In this document: piece by piece, positions 52,549-64,000 of the stretch
How the letters are laid out: each line of letters starts with the position of its first letter
How positions within the stretch are numbered: position 1 is the stretch's first letter
Assembly: GCF_031834615.1 (NCBI RefSeq)
Contig: NZ_CP115543.1
Coordinates: forward strand, 1,189,001 to 1,253,000
From: Stenotrophomonas aracearum
GTDB taxonomy: Bacteria > Pseudomonadota > Gammaproteobacteria > Xanthomonadales > Xanthomonadaceae
Length of the DNA: 64,000 bases
Direction of reading: 5' to 3'
Notes under the pieces: model-generated
Told to the model about the DNA's origin: nothing
Seen by the model: only the letters and a program-made list of their open reading frames with translations
The model's database searches: none
Translations under genes and position numbers: made by a program

Positions 52549-52955
52549 TCAGCTCGACGCGCTGCGGATCGCGTCCGGCAGCGGGGCGCTCTTGCCGGTC
52601 TGGGTGTCCATCCAGACCACGACCACATTCCCGTCCGAATACAGCGTGCTGTCGTTCTTCTGGTCCACGATGCGGTGGCCGATGGTCACGCTGCTGTTGC
52701 CCAGGCGTTCGACGAACAGCTCCACCACGATGTCGTTGGGCCACACGATCGGCAGGCGGTAGTTCACGTTGGTGGCGGCCACCACCGGGGCGATGCGGTC
52801 GGTCATCGACACGCCTTCCACGCCCAGCATCCAGCGCACGCGCGCTTCTTCCAGGTAGGAAATGTACTTGGCGTTGTTGACGTGGCCCATGCTGTCCATG
52901 TCGCGCCAGCGCACGCTGATCGGTACGCGGGCCAGGATCTTGTGTTCGCTGATCA

Positions 52956-52956
<1 letters not shown>
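52549..52956 (-). CDS. YbgC/FcbC-type acyl-CoA thioesterase
   Basis: 135 residues, single hot-dog fold. The catalytic helix begins RWRDMDSMGHVNNAKYISYL (Asp plus His in the 4HBT pattern). Hydrolyses a short or aromatic acyl-CoA; exact substrate not readable. The ATG shares one base with the uvrA stop codon (TAATG), so it is translated from the uvrA transcript. Confidence 0.92.
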
Positions 52957-55961
<3,005 letters not shown>

Positions 55962-56220
55962 GGGGGATCCGTTGTGGGGCTCTGGCCGGCAATCGGTCAG
56001 CCTACCGAGCTTGGGATTTGGGGGCAATCGGCGACATTGCCAGCCCGCCGTCTCATCTATTGAGACCCGGCGGGCCTGAACCTGAACGGGGTTCAGGCCC
56101 TGGCCGCCCGGGGCAGGGGGTGGGTTGACCCGGACCCGGTGCAGTCATTAAAATCCCGCTTCTGTCCGCCCTCGATGGCGGCAGTCCATAGACCACAATA
56201 ACTACAGAGGAAGTCTGGTC
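55962..56220. other. 259-bp divergent region uvrA / rplU
   Basis: Contains TCTCA/TGAGA (56051-56065), an 11-bp hairpin GGGCCTGAACC / GGTTCAGGCCC (56072-56100), the rplU promoter and a CCGCC/GGCGG stem in the rplU leader near 56168-56183. No LexA-type site (CTG-N10-CAG) that I could recognise ahead of uvrA. Confidence 0.5.
56125..56154 (+). promoter_or_regulatory. Sigma-70-type promoter of rplU-rpmA
   Basis: TTGACC (56125-56130), 18-bp spacer, TAAAAT (56149-56154); transcription would begin near 56161, giving a leader of about 60 nt that ends in the GAGGAA ribosome site of rplU. Confidence 0.7.
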
Positions 56221-56538
56221 ATGTACGCAGTACTGGTAACCGGCGGTAAGCAATACCGCGTGGCGCAGGGCGAAACGCTCCGCGTTGAAAAGCTCGAAGT
56301 CGAAGTCGGCAACGAGATCAAGTTCGACGAAATCCTGATGCTGGGCGACAGCGACGGCATCAAGCTGGGCGACGCGCTGAAGGGCGCCTCGGTCACCGCC
56401 AAGGTCGTGTCCCAGGGTCGTGCTGACAAGGTCCGGATCATCAAGTTCCGTCGCCGTAAGCACCACATGAAGCGCCAGGGTCACCGTCAGTACTACACCG
56501 AAATCGAGATCACCGGCATCGCCGGTGGCAGCAAGTAA
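56221..56538 (+). CDS. rplU: Ribosomal protein bL21
   Basis: 105 residues, full length: [72 protein letters not shown]. Large-subunit protein. First gene of the rplU-rpmA operon; rpmA starts 15 bp after it. Confidence 0.98.
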   Translation: MYAVLVTGGKQYRVAQGETLRVEKLEVEVGNEIKFDEILMLGDSDGIKLGDALKGASVTAKVVSQGRADKVRIIKFRRRKHHMKRQGHRQYYTEIEITGIAGGSK

Positions 56539-56553
56539 TCAGGAGAAGCAGTC

Positions 56554-56814
56554 ATGGCACATAAAAAGGGCGTAGGCTCATCGCGCAACGGTCGCGACTC
56601 CAACCCGAAGTACCTCGGCGTCAAGATCTTCGGTGGCCAGGCCATCGATGCCGGCAACATCATCGTGCGTCAGCGCGGCACCCAGTTCCATCCGGGCGCC
56701 GGCGTCGGCCTCGGCCGTGACCACACCCTGTTCGCGCTGGTCGACGGCAAGGTGGAGTTCTCGGTGAAGGGCCCGAAGAAGCGTCGTACCGTCAGCGTCG
56801 TCGCCGAAGCCTGA
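56554..56814 (+). CDS. rpmA: Ribosomal protein bL27
   Basis: 86 residues: [60 protein letters not shown]. The N-terminal tail reaches the peptidyl-transferase centre. No Firmicute-type cleaved leader. A terminator lies about 50 bp after the stop. Confidence 0.98.
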   Translation: MAHKKGVGSSRNGRDSNPKYLGVKIFGGQAIDAGNIIVRQRGTQFHPGAGVGLGRDHTLFALVDGKVEFSVKGPKKRRTVSVVAEA

Positions 56815-56864
56815 GCTTCGCGACACCCGGGCGTCGCCCCCGCCTAGGCGTGGGGCCGCTTGCG

Positions 56865-56895
56865 AAAGCCCCGCCTCGGCGGGGCTTTTGTTTTT
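56865..56895 (+). terminator. Rho-independent terminator after rpmA
   Basis: AAAGCCCCGCC / GGCGGGGCTTT stem (loop TC), then TGTTTTT. Separates rplU-rpmA from obgE. Confidence 0.93.
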
Positions 56896-56903
56896 CACGT
56901 TAG

Positions 56904-58007
<1,104 letters not shown>

Positions 58008-58027
58008 CGCTGCCGTCGCTTTCATGG

Positions 58028-58053
58028 AAAACCCGGCTTCGGCCGGGTTTTTC
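58028..58053 (+). terminator. Rho-independent terminator after obgE
   Basis: AAAACCCGGC / GCCGGGTTTT stem with a TTCG tetraloop-type loop and T-tail. Confidence 0.93.
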
Positions 58054-58068
58054 TGTGGCGCCCATCGC

Positions 58069-58093
58069 GTAGAGCCGGGCTCTGCCCGGCTGC
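58069..58093 (+). repeat. SMAG-type GTAG palindrome
   Basis: GTAGAGCCGGGC TCT GCCCGGCTGC, between the terminators of the convergent genes obgE and rpsT. Confidence 0.8.
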
Positions 58094-58109
58094 GCATGAA
58101 CCTCAACGC

Positions 58110-58138
58110 AAAAAACCCGGCCTGGGCCGGGTTCTTTC
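58110..58138 (-). terminator. Rho-independent terminator after rpsT
   Basis: On the minus strand GAACCCGGCC / GGCCGGGTT with a short loop runs into TTTTTTG. Ends the rpsT transcript. Confidence 0.88.
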
Positions 58139-58173
58139 ACCGCACGCCGCGCGTGGCGCGGCGTTGCGCCGGA

Positions 58174-58443
58174 TCAGGCAGCCTTGAGGGCCTTGATGCG
58201 GGCGGTCAGGCGGCTCTTATGGCGAGCGGCCTTGTTCTTGTGGATCAGACCACGCGAGCTGAAACGGTCGAGGATCGGCTGGGCGACGGCAAAGGCTGCC
58301 TCGGCGCCGGCGGCATCGTTGGCATCCAGAGCCTTGATCACCTTCTTGACAGCGGTGCGCAGCATCGAACGCTGAGCCGTATTGCGCGCGTTGCGCACGA
58401 CGGTCTGCTTGGCGCGCTTCTTGGCGGACTTGATATTGGCCAC
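58174..58443 (-). CDS. rpsT: Ribosomal protein bS20
   Basis: 89 residues ([55 protein letters not shown]). Small-subunit protein bound to 16S rRNA. It starts with GTG rather than ATG, preceded by CAGGAAA. E. coli rpsT uses UUG, where the weak start serves translational feedback by S20; the same may hold here. Confidence 0.97.
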   Translation of the reverse strand: MANIKSAKKRAKQTVVRNARNTAQRSMLRTAVKKVIKALDANDAAGAEAAFAVAQPILDRFSSRGLIHKNKAARHKSRLTARIKALKAA

Positions 58444-58491
58444 AGTGGTGGTTTCCTGAAAAATCGGTGTAATGGGAACAGCAAGCTGGAA

Positions 58492-58520
58492 AGTATGATG
58501 GCTCGAAAAATGTACGTCAA
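58492..58520 (-). promoter_or_regulatory. rpsT promoter
   Basis: Minus strand TTGACG (58515-58520), 17-bp spacer, CATACT (58492-58497). Just upstream TTGAC recurs (TTGACAATTGACTTGACG), offering alternative -35 elements. The leader is about 40-45 nt. Confidence 0.68.
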
Positions 58521-58544
58521 GTCAATTGTCAAGAGGAAACACGG

Positions 58545-60164
58545 GTGAGTTCACCAAGGATGTTGCGCGGGCTGCTGTCTTTCAGCAGCATGACCATGAT
58601 TTCACGGGTGCTGGGGCTGGTCCGCGACCAGTTCATCACCACCACGTTCGGCACCAATGCGGTGACCGACGCCTTCTGGGTCGCCTTCCGGGTGCCCAAC
58701 TTCCTGCGCCGCCTGTTCGCCGAAGGCTCATTCGCGACCGCGTTCGTGCCGGTGTTCACGGAAGTGAAGGAAACCCGCTCGCATGAAGAGCTGCGCGAGT
58801 TGATGTCGCGCGTGGCCGGCACCCTGGGTGCGGTGCTGCTGCTGGTGACCGCGCTGGCGCTGATCTTCGCGCCGCAGCTGGCCACCCTGTTCTCAAGCGG
58901 GGTAGAGACCGACCCGGCCAAGCACGGCCTGCTGGTCGACCTGTTCCGGCTGACCTTCCCGTTCCTGCTGTTCGTGTCGCTCACCGCGCTGGCGGGCGGG
59001 GCGCTGAACAGCTTCCAGCGCTTTGCCATGCCGGCGCTGACCCCGGTGATCCTCAACGTCTGCATGATCGCCGGTGCGCTGTGGCTGGCGCCGCGGCTGG
59101 GCGGCACCCCGGAAAAGCAGATCCTCGCGCTGGGCTGGGCGGTACTGGCGGCCGGCATGCTGCAGCTGCTGTTCCAGCTGCCTTCGCTGAAGGGCATCAA
59201 CCTGCTGACCCTGCCGCGCTGGGGCTGGAACCACCCCGGCGTGCGCAAGGTGCTGACCCTGATGGTGCCGACCCTGTTCGGCTCGTCGGTGGCGCAGATC
59301 AACCTGCTGCTGGACACAGTGATCGCGGCCAAGCTGACCGACGGCTCGCAGTCGTGGCTGTCGCTGGCCGACCGCTTCCTGGAACTGCCGCTGGGCGTGT
59401 TCGGGGTGGCGCTGGGCACGGTGATCCTGCCGGCGCTGGCCCGCCACCATGTCAGCACCGACAAGGCGGGCTTCTCCAGCGCGCTGGATTGGGGCCTGCG
59501 CACCACGCTGCTGATCGCGGTGCCGGCCATGCTCGGCCTGTTGCTGCTGGCCGAGCCGCTGATCGCCACGCTGTTCCAGTACCGCCAGTTCACCGCCTTC
59601 GACACCCGCATGACCGCGCTGTCGGTGTACGGCCTGAGCCTGGCGCTGCCGGCCTTCGCCCTGCTCAAGGTGGTGCTGCCGGCGTTCTACGCCCGCCAGG
59701 ACACCCGCACCCCGGTGCGTGCCGGCCTGGTCGCGCTGGTCGCCAACATGGTCTTCAACTTCATCCTGCTGGCAATCCTGTACCAGGTGATGGTGCCCGA
59801 AGCGCTCAAGGCGCAGGGCGTCTGGGTCGCGCTGGGCAAGCAGCCCGGCCTGCACCTCGCGCTGGGCATTGCCAGCGCGTTGTCCAGTTACCTGAACCTG
59901 GGCCTGCTCTGGTACTGGCTGGGCAAGACCGACGTCTATCAGCCGAAGGCAGGGTGGGGCGGTTACGTCGCCCGGCTGGTGCTGGCCTGCGGGGCCATGG
60001 TCGCGGTGCTGCTGGTGCTGCGCGGGCAGATGCCCGGCTTCACCGGCATGGACAAGTGGCACCGGATCGGCAACCTCACGCTGCTGGTCGGCGGCGGCGG
60101 CCTGACCTACCTGGTCGCCCTGGTCGCCATGGGCTTCCGCCCGCGCCACCTGCGCGAGCATTGA
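58545..60164 (+). CDS. murJ: Lipid II flippase MurJ
   Basis: 539 residues with 14 membrane segments. FSSMTMISRVLGLVRDQFIT, DAFWVAFRVPNFLRRLFAEG and FATAFVPVFTEVKE are the MurJ/MviN signatures. Moves lipid II across the inner membrane for peptidoglycan synthesis. A GTG start at 58545 has AGAGGAAA upstream and gives SSPRMLRGLL; an ATG at 58560 is the alternative. Precedes ribF and ileS on the same strand. Confidence 0.96.
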   Translation: MSSPRMLRGLLSFSSMTMISRVLGLVRDQFITTTFGTNAVTDAFWVAFRVPNFLRRLFAEGSFATAFVPVFTEVKETRSHEELRELMSRVAGTLGAVLLLVTALALIFAPQLATLFSSGVETDPAKHGLLVDLFRLTFPFLLFVSLTALAGGALNSFQRFAMPALTPVILNVCMIAGALWLAPRLGGTPEKQILALGWAVLAAGMLQLLFQLPSLKGINLLTLPRWGWNHPGVRKVLTLMVPTLFGSSVAQINLLLDTVIAAKLTDGSQSWLSLADRFLELPLGVFGVALGTVILPALARHHVSTDKAGFSSALDWGLRTTLLIAVPAMLGLLLLAEPLIATLFQYRQFTAFDTRMTALSVYGLSLALPAFALLKVVLPAFYARQDTRTPVRAGLVALVANMVFNFILLAILYQVMVPEALKAQGVWVALGKQPGLHLALGIASALSSYLNLGLLWYWLGKTDVYQPKAGWGGYVARLVLACGAMVAVLLVLRGQMPGFTGMDKWHRIGNLTLLVGGGGLTYLVALVAMGFRPRHLREH

Positions 60165-60191
60165 TCGAAGACCCATTCGCCACCACCTCCG

Positions 60192-60216
60192 GTAGAGCCA
60201 CGCCCTGCGTGGCTGC
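60192..60216 (+). repeat. SMAG-type GTAG palindrome between murJ and ribF
   Basis: GTAGAGCCACGC CCT GCGTGGCTGC, inside a 128-bp gap of an otherwise same-strand gene run, so it is probably transcribed and may partly separate murJ from ribF expression. Confidence 0.8.
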
Positions 60217-60292
60217 TTCCTCCCAACGCCCGGCTATACTTGAGGGTCATGCATTGCAATACGTTGGCCCGGGTGGGCCGGATCTCGATCAG

Positions 60293-61236
60293 ATGAGCAC
60301 CTTGTTCCGATCCATCGAAGGCAAGCCCCTGTTCCCGCAAGGGAGCGTAGTCTGCATCGGCGCATTCGACGGCCTGCACCTGGGCCATCGCGCGCTGGTG
60401 CGGCATGCGGTGGCGCGTGCCCGCGCGCTCGGCGTGCCCGCCGTGGCCGTGGCCTTCGAACCGTTGCCGCGCGAGTACTTCGCCCAAGGCGAACCGCCGC
60501 CGCGGCTGACCCTGGCCCGCGACAAGGTGGCGATCCTGCGCGAGTGCGGCGTGGACGCCATCGGCCTGCTGCGCTTCGACGCGCGCATGGCCGCCATGCC
60601 CGCCGAAGCCTTCGTCGAGCAGCTGCTGGCCCAGCGCCTGGGCGCGCGCGAAGTGTGGATCGGCCCGGAGTTCTGCTTCGGCAACCGCCGTCGCGGCGAC
60701 TTGGCCCTGCTGCAGGCCATGGGCGAGACGCTCGGCTTCAGCGCCGGTGAGATCGAAGCGGTGGACCTGCACGGCGACCGCATTTCCAGCACCCGCATCC
60801 GCCAGCTGCTGCGCGAAGGCGATTTCAACCGTGCCGCAGACCTGCTCGGTCGCCCGTATACGATCAGCGGCCGTGTCGTGCGCGGGCGCCAGCTCGGCCG
60901 CACCCTGGGCTTCCCGACCGCAAACCTGCGCTTCCCGAAGACGCCCGCGCTGGCCGGCATCTATGCCACCTGGGTGCACGGCGTGTTCGACCAGCCGTGG
61001 CCGTCGGTGTCCAGCTTCGGCACCCGTCCCACCGTGGACGGCGTGGAGCCGCTGCTGGAAGCGCACCTGTTCGACTTCCAGGGCGACCTGTACGGCCGCC
61101 ACATCGAAGTCGAATTCGTCGCCAAGCTGCGCAACGAAGAAAAGTTCCAAGACCTGGCGGCGTTGACCGTCCAGATGCACCGCGACGCCGATCAGGCGCG
61201 TCGCATCCTTTCCGAACACAGATTGCGAGCCACTGC

Positions 61237-61240
<4 letters not shown>
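60293..61240 (+). CDS. ribF: Bifunctional riboflavin kinase / FAD synthetase
   Basis: 315 residues. N-terminal FMN adenylyltransferase with [14 protein letters not shown] (H-x-G-H) and [14 protein letters not shown]-terminal riboflavin kinase with [13 protein letters not shown] and the G-T-R-P-T-V-D loop. Makes FMN and FAD. Its TGA overlaps the GTG start of ileS by 4 bp (GTGA), so the two are coupled, an arrangement often seen in proteobacteria. Confidence 0.97.

Positions 61241-64000
<2,760 letters not shown>

Overview
The window is GC-rich, densely coded chromosomal DNA of a gammaproteobacterium in the Xanthomonadaceae, most probably Stenotrophomonas or a close relative. Three things point there. 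The housekeeping block rplU-rpmA-obgE / rpsT / murJ-ribF-ileS fits this family. TonB-dependent receptors and periplasmic S9 peptidases are abundant. Many short GTAG-headed palindromes match the SMAG (REP-like) family described in S. maltophilia. I saw no tRNA or rRNA gene, insertion sequence, prophage or CRISPR array.

Layout. 0.1-1.8 kb: a DUF1801 protein and a membrane metallophosphoesterase. 1.9-8.0 kb: a cell-surface signalling locus (FecI-type sigma factor, FecR-type anti-sigma, STN-domain TonB receptor, secreted CehA-like PHP hydrolase). 8.1-10.0 kb: a tight PNPOx / DUF72 / Nei-like DNA glycosylase operon. 10.1-13.6 kb: an MHS-type MFS transporter and, convergent, a ferric-siderophore receptor with a Fur box over its start. 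13.7-16.2 kb: malate:quinone oxidoreductase and a six-TM protein. 16.3-31.1 kb: a stretch rich in peptide and amino-acid functions (ArgP/LysE pair, two tandem S9 peptidases, autotransporter, POT and OPT peptide transporters, DPP5-like peptidase). 31.2-35.5 kb: a DUF819 membrane protein, a zincin-like protein and GNAT-minC-minD-minE. 35.6-42.7 kb: a DesK/DesR-type two-component system, an SRPBCC/GyrI-like protein, DUF423, AlkA-like glycosylase, M15 peptidase, bPH protein and a secreted hydrolase. 42.7-45.3 kb: an SPFH / Arc-like / DUF4177 operon divergent from purT. 45.5-52.5 kb: an EEP-fold hydrolase, bpt, a five-EF-hand protein, a sigma factor fused to a membrane domain, tesB, enoyl-CoA hydratase and a PCu(A)C copper chaperone. 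52.5-64 kb: thioesterase, uvrA, the ribosomal-protein/GTPase block, murJ, ribF and ileS (cut off by the window end).

How the genes fit together. The 16-31 kb region reads as a peptide-use neighbourhood: exported peptidases would make oligopeptides, POT and OPT carriers would import them, and the ArgP-controlled exporter would vent surplus Lys/Arg. The best candidate for an undescribed system is the three-gene SPFH-Arc-DUF4177 operon. Its promoter spacer holds two TGATATCA palindromes one helical turn apart, the arrangement expected for a ribbon-helix-helix autorepressor. Several SMAG-type repeats are fused to gene ends; one supplies the last codons of the enoyl-CoA hydratase and others supply TAG stop codons.
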